A stretch of 13,390 nucleotides of DNA, from NCBI GenBank assembly GCA_002049825.1, contig MVCZ01000046.1:1-13390 (forward strand), written 5' to 3'. The translations under genes and the position numbers were made by a program. This document shows positions 1 through 6,699 of the stretch, one piece after another (the first letter of the stretch is position 1; each line of letters begins with the position of its first letter). The notes under the pieces are model-generated. The model ran no database searches. It was not told where the DNA came from and saw only the letters and a program-made list of their open reading frames with translations. The stretch is from Candidatus Zhuqueibacterota bacterium 4484_188 (GTDB taxonomy: Bacteria; Calditrichota; Calditrichia; RBG-13-44-9).

Positions 1-708
1 AACATTAACAAATCCATCCAGCAACTGGAGAACCGCAATGTGCGCCGGGCGGCGAAAGCCCAGCGAAGCGCGATGGCGGGATTTAACCAGGCGCTGTTGT
101 CACTGCAGAATTCCATGCAGCAGATGGCGCAGGCTTCCTCGGCTTCCGGCTTCCAGGAATTTATGCAGCAAATGCAGCAGATGGCCGGGCAGCAGGGACA
201 ATTAAACCAGGAAAGCATGAGCCTTTTCCAGAAAGCGCAGAACGGTCGGATGCAGTTGTCACCGGACGACCTGGGACGCCTGGCTGCCCAGCAGGAAATG
301 ATTCACCAGTCCATGGAACAGCTTGCGCAGAAAATGGGCAACCGGCGGGACGTGTTGGGAAGGCTGGGCGAGATGGGAAAAGAAATGGAAGAAGTGGTAA
401 AGCAACTAAAAGCGCAGCGGTTGGACCGCAAAGTTATCGAGCGGCAGGAGCGGATTCTTTCCCGCCTGCTGGATGCGCAGAAATCCATTCGAGAAAAAGA
501 GTATTCCAAAAAACGCCGGGCGGAGTGGGAAAAGCAAAAACTGGTCAGGTCGCCGGCAGAACTGCAGCAGGACCTGCTGCGCAAAGAAGACCGGTTGCGC
601 AAAGCCCTGATGGACGCCCTGCAGGAAGGCTACACGCCTGAGTATCGTGAATTGATTAAATTGTATTTTGAAACGCTTTCCCGGCAAAATCCGGCAAACC
701 AGCAATAG
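1..708 (+). CDS. DUF4175-like Gln/Met-rich coiled-coil protein, C-terminal part
   Basis: The frame is open from base 1, so the gene begins upstream; the GTG at position 40 is internal and not a credible start. About 235 residues are visible. The first half is low-complexity and rich in Gln, Met and Ala (runs such as QQMQQMAGQQ), and the second half is a charged helical region (GKEMEEVVKQLK, IERQERILSRLLDAQKS). The tail EGYTPEYRELIKLYFETL looks like the usual end of long DUF4175-type proteins of FCB-group bacteria, which carry N-terminal membrane segments followed by coiled coil. Those membrane segments would lie outside the window. Function is unknown; the composition suggests a structural envelope protein. 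It ends 29 bases before the patatin gene and probably shares its transcript. The C-terminal resemblance is recalled family knowledge; the coiled-coil character is visible directly. Confidence 0.75.
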   Translation, partial: NINKSIQQLENRNVRRAAKAQRSAMAGFNQALLSLQNSMQQMAQASSASGFQEFMQQMQQMAGQQGQLNQESMSLFQKAQNGRMQLSPDDLGRLAAQQEMIHQSMEQLAQKMGNRRDVLGRLGEMGKEMEEVVKQLKAQRLDRKVIERQERILSRLLDAQKSIREKEYSKKRRAEWEKQKLVRSPAELQQDLLRKEDRLRKALMDALQEGYTPEYRELIKLYFETLSRQNPANQQ

Positions 709-737
709 AAAATCCCGGTCTTTCTGAGGTTGTACGT

Positions 738-3293
738 GTGAAACTGGCAGTGAATTCCAAAATATTGATACACCTGATAAGTCTCCTGCTGACTTGTTCC
801 CTTTTTGGGCAGCAACCTGATTCGCTGCGAAAGATTACCTTGCCGCACGACACCACCCGGTCGTACCCGTTAGTCAACCTGGATTACCAGTTTCCCCGTG
901 TTTTGAAGGTGTCGCTGGTATTGAGCGGCGGCGGTGCGCGCGGCTTTGCCCACATTGGTGTCCTGAAGGCATTTGAAGAAAAGCACATTCCGTTTGACCT
1001 GATTGTGGGCAGCAGCATCGGCAGTATCATTGGCGGTTTTTACGCGGCAGGATATTCTCCGGACCAATTGGTGGAAATTGTGAAAACCACCGACTGGCAG
1101 GAACTCTACAGCGATAAGAATTACCGCACGAACCTTTTCTGGTCTCAGAAAAGCAATCCGCGCCGGCACATTCTGGAATTGCGTTTCGATAAAGGGATTC
1201 CCTACATCCCGTCGGCGCTCACACCGGGGCAGAAAATATTCCATGCTATTTATTCCCGTTTGCTGAAAGCGAATTTTCAGGCATCGAATAATTTTGATAA
1301 CTTGCGGGTTGCCTTTCGGGCGGTGACGACCGACCTGCTGAGCGGGAAGCGGGTGGTGCTGAAAGACGGAAACCTGGCGGAAGCAATTACTGCCAGCGTG
1401 ACGTTTCCTCTGCTGTTTGCGCCGGTCGAACGCGACGGCATGTGGCTGGTGGACGGGGGCATCAGGGATAATCTGCCGGTGGATGTCGCCCGGGAAAACG
1501 GCTCCGATATTACCATCGCGGTGGATGTGACCTCTCCGCTGCGCACCGCGGACAACATGCGGGTGCCCTGGCAGTTAGCCGACCAGGTAACCACCATCAT
1601 GATGCAGGAGCCGACCAGGGAAAGCCGCAAAATGGCAGATGTGCTGATTGAACCGAATGTGGGAAAACATAAAGCTTCGGATTTTTCCGAGGTAGACCAA
1701 TTAGTGCAGGCGGGCTACGAGGCTGCCTTGCGGAAAATTGATTCGATTCGGACACTTATTCAATTGAAACAAAAAAAACTCTGGGGCGAAAATCGCTACC
1801 TCGGTAAAGTGGAAGAAATTGAAATTCTCGGGCTGGAGCACACCGAACTGGATACTCTGAGCCGGGAAATGGTTACACAGTCCGGATACAGTCTTTACCT
1901 GTATGATTTGTACCAGGATTTGCAGCGCTTCTATCGTACCGGTTTGCTTTCGGATGCCTATGTCATTCTGTGGGGAACGCCTTCTGCCTACCGGGTGGAG
2001 TTTCACCTGCGGGAGAACCCGATTATTGAGCATCTTGAATTTAAGACGTTTGGTGTGCTGCCGGATTCCCTGCTACGGAGATATCTTGACCTGCCGCTGC
2101 ACCGGGTTCTGAATTTCCACCTTCTGTTTGAAAAACTTGATGAACTGCGGAATGTGTATGTGCAGAAGGGCTATTCATTTGCCCATGTCACCGCAATCCG
2201 TTTCCAGCCGGCGCAGGACACGCTTCAGATTGAAATCGATGAAGGACGGATTGACAGCATCCATATCCAGGGGTACAGGGTTACCCGGGATTACATCATT
2301 CTGCGGGAATTTCCGCCCAAGCCCGGACAAGTATTTACTGCCAAAGCTGCCTCGGAAGGCATCCGGAATATTTACAGCACCGGTTTGTTCGACCGGGTGA
2401 GTATGTATGTTTCTCGAAAAGACAGCCAAAATACCCTGATAATTAAAGTGAAGGAAAAGAAATACCTGTTGATGCGCCTGGGCGGAAATGCTTCGTTGGA
2501 GCGGAAAGGGACGGCTTTCTTGGAGGTTGCCGAAGACAATCTGTTAGGACGCAACATCAAAGCCTCGCTGTGGGGCACCATCGGTGAAAACGAACGCACC
2601 GCTGAGTTTAAATTTTACAGCGTGCGTCTGTTTAAAACACTGTTGACCTATCGGTTGCGGTTGTATTACAAAGAGCGCTGGGATAATTTTTATCGTGATT
2701 TGGAACGCACGGGAAGATACCTGACCATCCGGAGAGGGGTATGGTTTGTCATTGGGCAGCAGATTGAACGGCTGGGATCGATTACCGGGGAATTGCGCTG
2801 GGATAATATCAATATTTTTTCCAGTGAACCGTCCTTTTCCTACCGAGGTGCTTACCGCATCCGCTCACTCATTCTCCGCTCGGTAGTGGATAAGCGGGAT
2901 AAATTGCCTTTTCCCGAACGGGGCATTTACAACCGGTGGTATTGGGAAACCGGCAACCAGCGATTACTGGGAAGCTCCGAAGCCTTTACCCGTTTCTATA
3001 TTTCCCTGGAAGGGTACTATTCATTATTTTCTGCCCTGACGTACCGGATACAAGGTGAGGGCGGCAGCGCTGATTTAACGCTTCCCTTTTCCGAGTTTTT
3101 TACCCTGGGCGGTTTATTTAATTTTCCCGGACTGCACGAGAAAGAACGGTTCGGGCGCCAAATGATTCACCTGGGGAATGAACTGCGCTACAAATTTCGC
3201 TGGCATTCGCTGCTGGGACCCATTCGCTTTGCTTTCGCAAATTTAACCGGAAAGCAGCAGGTTTTCTATTTTTCGGTTGGCTACCGGTTTTAA
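738..3293 (+). CDS. Secreted patatin-like phospholipase fused to POTRA repeats and an outer-membrane barrel
   Basis: This is an 851-residue protein of the PlpD/type Vd kind: a lipid hydrolase joined to its own outer-membrane transporter. Residues 1-24 are a hydrophobic signal peptide ending near SLFG. The patatin domain (about 59-265) has the oxyanion motif SGGGARG (63-69), the nucleophile elbow GSSIG with Ser93, and the DGG motif with Asp239, so the Ser-Asp dyad is intact. Three POTRA-like units follow at about 357-427, 428-503 and 504-574. A BamA/Omp85-type barrel runs from about 578 to a C-terminal Phe (FSVGYRF), the usual last residue of outer-membrane barrels. The GTG start is supported by TGAGG at 725-729, eight bases upstream, and by the signal peptide directly after it. 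Classical PlpD has a single POTRA and is shorter. The expected activity is phospholipase A/esterase at the cell surface; the natural substrate cannot be read from sequence. Confidence 0.92.
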   Translation: MKLAVNSKILIHLISLLLTCSLFGQQPDSLRKITLPHDTTRSYPLVNLDYQFPRVLKVSLVLSGGGARGFAHIGVLKAFEEKHIPFDLIVGSSIGSIIGGFYAAGYSPDQLVEIVKTTDWQELYSDKNYRTNLFWSQKSNPRRHILELRFDKGIPYIPSALTPGQKIFHAIYSRLLKANFQASNNFDNLRVAFRAVTTDLLSGKRVVLKDGNLAEAITASVTFPLLFAPVERDGMWLVDGGIRDNLPVDVARENGSDITIAVDVTSPLRTADNMRVPWQLADQVTTIMMQEPTRESRKMADVLIEPNVGKHKASDFSEVDQLVQAGYEAALRKIDSIRTLIQLKQKKLWGENRYLGKVEEIEILGLEHTELDTLSREMVTQSGYSLYLYDLYQDLQRFYRTGLLSDAYVILWGTPSAYRVEFHLRENPIIEHLEFKTFGVLPDSLLRRYLDLPLHRVLNFHLLFEKLDELRNVYVQKGYSFAHVTAIRFQPAQDTLQIEIDEGRIDSIHIQGYRVTRDYIILREFPPKPGQVFTAKAASEGIRNIYSTGLFDRVSMYVSRKDSQNTLIIKVKEKKYLLMRLGGNASLERKGTAFLEVAEDNLLGRNIKASLWGTIGENERTAEFKFYSVRLFKTLLTYRLRLYYKERWDNFYRDLERTGRYLTIRRGVWFVIGQQIERLGSITGELRWDNINIFSSEPSFSYRGAYRIRSLILRSVVDKRDKLPFPERGIYNRWYWETGNQRLLGSSEAFTRFYISLEGYYSLFSALTYRIQGEGGSADLTLPFSEFFTLGGLFNFPGLHEKERFGRQMIHLGNELRYKFRWHSLLGPIRFAFANLTGKQQVFYFSVGYRF

Positions 3294-3304
3294 AAGTCTC
3301 TTGC

Positions 3305-3360
3305 CGGTCTTTCATCCTCCAGGCTCATAAGAGTCGGGAGGCGAAATGGGAACGCGACCG
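3305..3360 (+). other. Nested three-tier hairpin in the gap after the patatin gene
   Basis: Three stems nest without crossing: CGGTC (3305-3309) with GACCG (3356-3360), CCTCC (3316-3320) with GGAGG (3337-3341), and CTC/GAG closing an ATAA loop (3324-3333). No U-run follows, so it is not a standard intrinsic terminator. It lies just upstream of the promoter-like site at 3396 and would therefore sit in the 3' end of the patatin transcript. It may stabilise or end that mRNA. It matches no riboswitch consensus I recall. Confidence 0.35.
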
Positions 3361-3395
3361 ATATATTAAATTTTTCGATAATTTCAACTTGTGCC

Positions 3396-3423
3396 TTGAC
3401 TTTTAAAAATATTGTGTTAAATT
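3396..3423 (+). promoter_or_regulatory. Probable sigma-70-type promoter for the FN3-like gene
   Basis: TTGACT at 3396-3401 is followed after 16 bases by TAAATT at 3418-3423, which carries an extended -10 TG at 3415-3416. The downstream start codon is at 3448. The surroundings are strongly A+T-rich. The -10 matches only four of six consensus bases, so the exact hexamer is uncertain; TTATAG at 3422 is an alternative. Confidence 0.5.
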
Positions 3424-3447
3424 ATAGCGTTAAAATGATTCGTGGCT

Positions 3448-3855
3448 ATGAAAATTTTTAAAATTCTCGTCATTATCGTTGCGTTCTTTAGCTTCCTGTA
3501 TGCAAATGCTGTCATTGTTGAATGGAAAGCAGAACCTGCGCAGGATAAGATTGTGCTTCACTGGAAGACTTCCAGTGAAGACAATGTTCGGAAATTTGTT
3601 GTGGAGAGATCGACCGATAACAAACACTTTACCGATATTGGAGAAGTTGCTAAAGGACCCGGATTCCAATATGAATTTGTGGACAATAACTTGGGAAAAT
3701 TTAAAACCCTGTTTTACTATAGGTTGCGCGTTGTAAACAAAGATGGTACTGTGCAATCTAATGATTCCTTACCGGTTATCCCCAACATCAGCAGCATCCC
3801 CAACATCAGCAGCATGACACGTACTTGGGGCAGCATTAAAGCACTCTTTCGATAG
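3448..3855 (+). CDS. Small secreted protein with one fibronectin-III-like domain
   Basis: This predicted exported protein has 135 residues when started at the ATG at 3448; a GTG two codons earlier adds only two residues. Residues 1 to about 20 form a hydrophobic signal peptide with a likely cleavage after ANA. The body reads like a single FN3-type beta sandwich: strand signatures LHWKTSSEDNVRKFVVERS, then FTDIGEV and FYYRLRVVNKDG. This is the pattern seen in adhesion and surface modules of FCB bacteria. The domain is followed by a tandem IPNISS repeat and a short basic tail, TWGSIKALFR. No catalytic residues are visible. It has its own promoter and is flanked by non-coding gaps, so it is probably a single-gene transcript. 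There is no clear Shine-Dalgarno. The domain call is by pattern only; a binding partner or structural role is not evident. Confidence 0.7.
   Translation: MKIFKILVIIVAFFSFLYANAVIVEWKAEPAQDKIVLHWKTSSEDNVRKFVVERSTDNKHFTDIGEVAKGPGFQYEFVDNNLGKFKTLFYYRLRVVNKDGTVQSNDSLPVIPNISSIPNISSMTRTWGSIKALFR
3778..3813 (+). repeat. Perfect 18-bp tandem duplication inside the FN3-like gene
   Basis: ATCCCCAACATCAGCAGC occurs twice back to back (3778-3795 and 3796-3813), encoding IPNISS twice in frame in the linker before the basic C-terminal tail. Both copies are identical at nucleotide level, which points to a recent slippage event or a length-variable linker. Confidence 0.9.
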
Positions 3856-4144
3856 TAGATTATTCTGCTATCTCATACAAATTTATTCTGCAATTTTCTG
3901 CTTTTCTAATTAAGTGCAACGACTGCACAATTGAAAAATTTAAAAGGCTATTCCTGGTCATAAGCTTTCAAATTTTATTATGCATTCTCTGGTGACCACA
4001 TGCTTGTTGGGAGGCACAGAGAAGACACGGTCTGTAAAACAGAAACGAGTCATACTATAAAAAACCCATGCGGTTTTTTTGTTTTTAGGTAGCAAATCAA
4101 AATGAGGTTCAATCGCTGATGTAAAATACTTTATGTTTTAACTA
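3856..4144. other. Non-coding gap with a chain of hairpins
   Basis: There is no recognisable gene between the FN3-like stop and the M23 promoter. The gap contains GTGCA/TGCAC around a 5-base loop (3914-3928). It also has a bulged hairpin (3985-4023: TTCTCT, bulge, GTG, bulge, CC pairing with GG, CAC, AGAGAA). A triloop hairpin, TCTGT-AAA-ACAGA, follows at 4031-4043, and then an intrinsic terminator. An ATG at 3980 opens a 26-codon frame ending at 4060, but it has no ribosome-binding site and overlaps the hairpins. The chain could be a small RNA or a structured 3' UTR. Confidence 0.35.
4059..4080 (+). terminator. Intrinsic terminator, possibly bidirectional
   Basis: AAAAAACC (4059-4066) pairs with GGTTTTTT (4072-4079) across a 5-base loop, and the descending arm runs into a T-rich tract (T7 at 4074-4080, then GTTTTT). 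The A-tract on the left would allow it to work on both strands. It would end the FN3-like transcript or a small RNA made in this gap. Confidence 0.6.
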
Positions 4145-4173
4145 TTGACAAAAATCACAAATATTATTATTTT
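4145..4173 (+). promoter_or_regulatory. Promoter of the M23 peptidase gene
   Basis: A perfect TTGACA -35 box (4145-4150) is followed after 17 bases by TATTTT (4168-4173), four of six bases of the -10 consensus. The TTG of this box could be read as a start codon of the frame, but its promoter appearance and the poor protein sequence it would add argue for a start further downstream at 4220. Confidence 0.55.
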
Positions 4174-4219
4174 ACAAATGTTATTGGTGGAGAACAACAT
4201 AAACGAAGGAATGGTGCGA

Positions 4220-5143
4220 ATGGAGAATGAATCACGGTTTATTTTACTCGATCGAAACTCCTCGAAAATAAGACATATTAATTTATCCCTCCCTAAGATT
4301 TTTATTGGTTTGTTAGTCATTACTTTCCTCATTGTCACATCACTGAAAATATCAACTGAAATGATGATAAAACTGAATCAAAATTCCAAAATTGCTCAGT
4401 TGGAAAAAACCAATAAATTACTGGAAAAGCAAATTTTCCAAATGACTGAAAAACTGAAAATAGTCCGTAGCCAGATTGATCAGATCGAACAATATGATGA
4501 TCAGCTTCGCAGTCAATTAGACATTCCTCCCCTGGATGCAGACGTAAGAAAAGTGGGAATCGGGGGGTCTGATATTGATAATTTCAACGATCTTGAACTG
4601 GAAAACCTTGATTTGAGAACAACTATTGCCAATAACCAAACCATTTTGGACCGGCTGGATCGGGAAATTAAATTAGAATCAAATAGCTATAAATTATTGC
4701 TGGTGACTGCCGAGCGCAAAGAGGATTCGTTGCGCTATTTACCGGCTATTAAACCGGTACCAAACGGTCGGCTGACCGATGGTTTTGGTGTTCGCCGACA
4801 TCCAATCCTTAAAAGGCTAATGCCACACCACGGCATCGATTTGGCAGCAAAACGCGGTACACCCATCCTGGCAACTGCCGATGGTTACATTATCTTTACC
4901 GGCAGGAATGGCGGCTATGGGAAATTTGTCTCCATTAAACACAAATACGGGTTTGTTACTAAATACGGGCACCTTCAAAAGATCTATGTTCGCCGGGGAC
5001 AATTCGTGAAACGAGGCGACAAAATAGGCGAAGTAGGCAACACCGGTTTATCCACCGCACCCCATTTGCATTATGAAGTGCATTATAAAGGGAAACCAAT
5101 TAATCCGGTCAATTATTATTTCAGCGACATTAAATTTAATTAA
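4220..5143 (+). CDS. Membrane-anchored M23 (LytM-type) peptidoglycan endopeptidase
   Basis: From the ATG at 4220 this is 307 residues. A short cytoplasmic head (residues 1-25) precedes one membrane segment at about 26-43. A coiled coil of roughly residues 50-165 follows, then a periplasmic M23 domain from about 180 to the end. Zinc and catalytic residues are present: HHGID (His203, Asp207), YGHL (His251) and PHLHYE (His282, His284). An active zinc endopeptidase cutting peptide crosslinks is therefore expected, acting in cell-wall growth or division. The start is chosen because GAAGGA (4205-4210) sits nine bases upstream and the sequence then begins ESRFILLDRN, as in related membrane-bound M23 proteins. 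The frame stays open to 4145, but that part overlaps the promoter. The gene is visibly more A+T-rich than the Kdo genes. The exact cleavage target is unknown. Confidence 0.92.
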   Translation: MENESRFILLDRNSSKIRHINLSLPKIFIGLLVITFLIVTSLKISTEMMIKLNQNSKIAQLEKTNKLLEKQIFQMTEKLKIVRSQIDQIEQYDDQLRSQLDIPPLDADVRKVGIGGSDIDNFNDLELENLDLRTTIANNQTILDRLDREIKLESNSYKLLLVTAERKEDSLRYLPAIKPVPNGRLTDGFGVRRHPILKRLMPHHGIDLAAKRGTPILATADGYIIFTGRNGGYGKFVSIKHKYGFVTKYGHLQKIYVRRGQFVKRGDKIGEVGNTGLSTAPHLHYEVHYKGKPINPVNYYFSDIKFN

Positions 5144-5148
5144 TGTAA

Positions 5149-5170
5149 CTCAGAAATTTCCTGAGATTTT
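5149..5170 (+). terminator. Weak terminator-like hairpin after the M23 gene
   Basis: CTCAG (5149-5153) pairs with CTGAG (5161-5165) across a 7-base loop, followed by ATTTT and more A/T. The stem is only five base pairs, so termination here is plausible but weak. Confidence 0.3.
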
Positions 5171-5196
5171 GAATTTTAAGTATTAATTGATATTTA
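5169..5196 (+). promoter_or_regulatory. Possible fur promoter with an overlapping imperfect palindrome
   Basis: TTGAAT (5169-5174) and TATTTA (5191-5196) are 16 bases apart, upstream of the ATG at 5207. Between them, 5178-5195 is an imperfect palindrome centred on AATT (TATTAATTGATA core; seven of nine outer-to-inner pairs match). Fur-family regulators often bind A+T-rich palindromes over their own promoter, so this could be an autoregulatory site. Its identity is inferred from position only. Confidence 0.3.
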
Positions 5197-5206
5197 GTCA
5201 TAACCT

Positions 5207-5650
5207 ATGTTAGACTCCCAAATTGCTTTACAAAAACTCAGAACGTATTTGAAAGAAAATCAACTGCGTTTTACCTCCGAACGAGTTATCCTCCTGGAAG
5301 AAATATTTTCTTTCCCCGCTCATTTCGATGCCGAGCAATTGTTTATTCACGTGCGGAATAAACACAACCATATTTCACGCGCTACCGTTTACCGCTCGCT
5401 GGAGTTGTTCCACAAAATCGGTATTTTAAAAAAAGAAGACCTGGGTAAAAAAGGGTATGCCAGTTACGAAGTGGCTTTGGATCGCCCGCACCACGACCAT
5501 CTTATTTGCGTAGTCTGCGGCAAATTGATTGAATTTGTTGATGATGTGATCGAACAACACCAGACTGCAATATGTGAGAAATATGGTATGGAAATGATCG
5601 GTCATCAATTACAGATTTATGGTCGCTGTAAAGAGCACCGGAAAGAATAG
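5207..5650 (+). CDS. Fur-family metal-responsive transcriptional regulator
   Basis: At 147 residues it has the standard Fur length. The N-terminal winged helix (about 10-85) contains the recognition-helix signature ISRATVYRSLELF (56-68). The C-terminal dimer/metal domain has HHDHLICVVCG (95-105), with the metal-binding His/Asp cluster and the first Cys-x2-Cys pair (Cys101, Cys104). The second Cys pair typical of the structural zinc site is altered: the tail reads YGRCKEHRKE, giving Cys141 and His144. Fur, Zur and PerR cannot be separated on sequence alone; the motif set fits any of them. There is no clear Shine-Dalgarno before the ATG, but the reading frame and length leave no better start. 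It appears to be monocistronic, between the M23 gene and the kdsB leader. Confidence 0.9.
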   Translation: MLDSQIALQKLRTYLKENQLRFTSERVILLEEIFSFPAHFDAEQLFIHVRNKHNHISRATVYRSLELFHKIGILKKEDLGKKGYASYEVALDRPHHDHLICVVCGKLIEFVDDVIEQHQTAICEKYGMEMIGHQLQIYGRCKEHRKE

Positions 5651-5952
5651 CGCCTCTCCTTCTTTTGCGAAAATAAAACAGAAACTATTTGACTACTGCT
5701 TCAAAGAACAGTTTTAAACATTGTTTTTTGGGCGCAAATTAATTATTTTAGCCCGGCAAGAATTTACCTGAAATGTTAAATCATTTTAGATGAACTGCCA
5801 TGTGTAATTCGTTTGACTTTTAAAACCTGGTTTTAACGGGTTTTAAAAGTGAGTTTCTCTAAAAGCAATTCATGCTAAAAAGACCTCTGCTGAAAGGGAG
5901 AAATTACCCGGTGGCGCGGTCATCTGTACAAGTTGGAAAAAGGCGTACAATC
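5651..5952. other. Non-coding leader region upstream of kdsB
   Basis: No gene is supported here. An ATG at 5872 opens a frame that runs into kdsB, but the 27 residues it would add resemble no KdsB N-terminus. The region holds a hairpin with GGGC (5730-5733) pairing GCCC (5751-5754) around an AAAT/ATTT inner stem, and a 12-bp perfect inverted repeat at 5816-5850. It is A+T-rich and is the natural place for the promoter of the Kdo gene block. Confidence 0.5.
5816..5850. repeat. 12-bp perfect inverted repeat upstream of kdsB
   Basis: ACTTTTAAAACC (5816-5827) and GGTTTTAAAAGT (5839-5850) are exact reverse complements across an 11-base loop. Each arm itself contains the palindrome TTTTAAAA. The loop carries a further GGTTTTAA copy (5829-5836) that competes for pairing with the left arm. 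It is not followed by a U-tract. It may be a repressor operator or a leader RNA switch; the sequence does not decide. Confidence 0.6.
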
Positions 5953-6699
5953 ATGTCCGATTTTACAATCATTATCCCGGCGCGGTACGGTTCCAGCCGC
6001 CTGCCGGGTAAACCCCTGGTTCCGATTGCCGGTAAGCCACTGATTGTGTGGGTGCTGGAGCGTGCACAATTGCTCGCGCCTAAAGATAAAATTGTTGTGG
6101 CAACCGACGACCAGCGGGTGGCAGGAGCAGTGGAAAATGCTGGCTTCAGAGCGCAGATAACCCCGAAAGACCTAACTTCCGGGAGCGACCGGGTGGGGTG
6201 GGTCGCTCAAAAATTGTCCGATGATATTATTGTCAATCTACAGGGAGACGAACCGCTGATCGACACCGGGGCGGTTCACCGGGCAATTCGGTTAATGGAA
6301 GAGGAGCCGGACATGATGGCTGCGACCCTGGCTTTTCCCTTGCAGGAAGAAACAGAATGGCGCAACCCGAACGTGGTGAAGGTGCTGACCGATGAGAAGA
6401 GCAATGCAATTTATTTTTCCCGCGCGGCAATTCCTTTTTTCCGCGATGCATTATTCCAATCGTTACCAAACCTATATAAGCACCAGGGAATTTATTTGTA
6501 TCGCCGGGAGTTTCTACTACAGTTCATAGGTTGGACACCTTCTGCTCTTGAAAATGCCGAGAAACTGGAGCAACTGCGGGTGTTGTCTCATGGTTATTCC
6601 CTAAGGGTGGTGCCTGCGGATGAACCATCTTACGGTGTTGATACGGCTGAAGATGTCAGCAGAATAACCGAAATATTTAAAATGAAAGGAATGATTTGA
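5953..6699 (+). CDS. kdsB: 3-deoxy-manno-octulosonate cytidylyltransferase (CMP-Kdo synthetase)
   Basis: KdsB activates Kdo with CTP to give CMP-Kdo and pyrophosphate in the cytoplasm, the donor for lipid A glycosylation. From the ATG at 5953 it has 248 residues, the normal family length. Motifs in order: IPARYGSSRLPGKPL (8-22, nucleotide binding), VATDD (49-53), TSGSDRV (75-81), NLQGDEPLI (95-103), AIYFSRAAIPF (152-162), KHQGIYLYRREFL (176-188), LENAEKLEQLR (199-209) and GVDTAED (228-234). AAAGG at 5939-5943, nine bases upstream, supports this start over the in-frame ATG at 5872. The gene overlaps pyrG by four bases (TTGA), so the two are probably translationally coupled, which makes sense because PyrG produces the CTP that KdsB uses. 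Confidence 0.95.
   Translation: MSDFTIIIPARYGSSRLPGKPLVPIAGKPLIVWVLERAQLLAPKDKIVVATDDQRVAGAVENAGFRAQITPKDLTSGSDRVGWVAQKLSDDIIVNLQGDEPLIDTGAVHRAIRLMEEEPDMMAATLAFPLQEETEWRNPNVVKVLTDEKSNAIYFSRAAIPFFRDALFQSLPNLYKHQGIYLYRREFLLQFIGWTPSALENAEKLEQLRVLSHGYSLRVVPADEPSYGVDTAEDVSRITEIFKMKGMI

Noticed and set aside
738..800. Lipoprotein signal (LLTC) in the patatin protein
   Set aside because: Thr at the position before Cys20 is not accepted in a normal lipobox; an ordinary signal peptide ending near residue 24 fits better.
1903..2400. Forward-strand frames inside the patatin gene
   Set aside because: They lie in alternative frames of a continuous, conserved coding sequence and have low-quality, Arg/Cys/Met-rich products.
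3980..4060. 26-codon open frame in the gap before the M23 gene
   Set aside because: It has no ribosome-binding site, lies across stable hairpins and its peptide has no recognisable feature; kept only as part of the non-coding gap.
4145..4219. N-terminal extension of the M23 protein from TTG 4145
   Set aside because: The TTG belongs to a perfect TTGACA box, and GAAGGA nine bases before ATG 4220 gives a better start.
5872..5952. N-terminal extension of KdsB from the ATG at 5872
   Set aside because: The 27 added residues match no KdsB N-terminus, while ATG 5953 has a ribosome-binding site and begins at the conserved first strand.
3294..5952. tRNA, CRISPR array or mobile-element ends in the gaps
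   Set aside because: No cloverleaf, spaced direct repeats or terminal inverted repeats with target duplications were found; only local hairpins are present.
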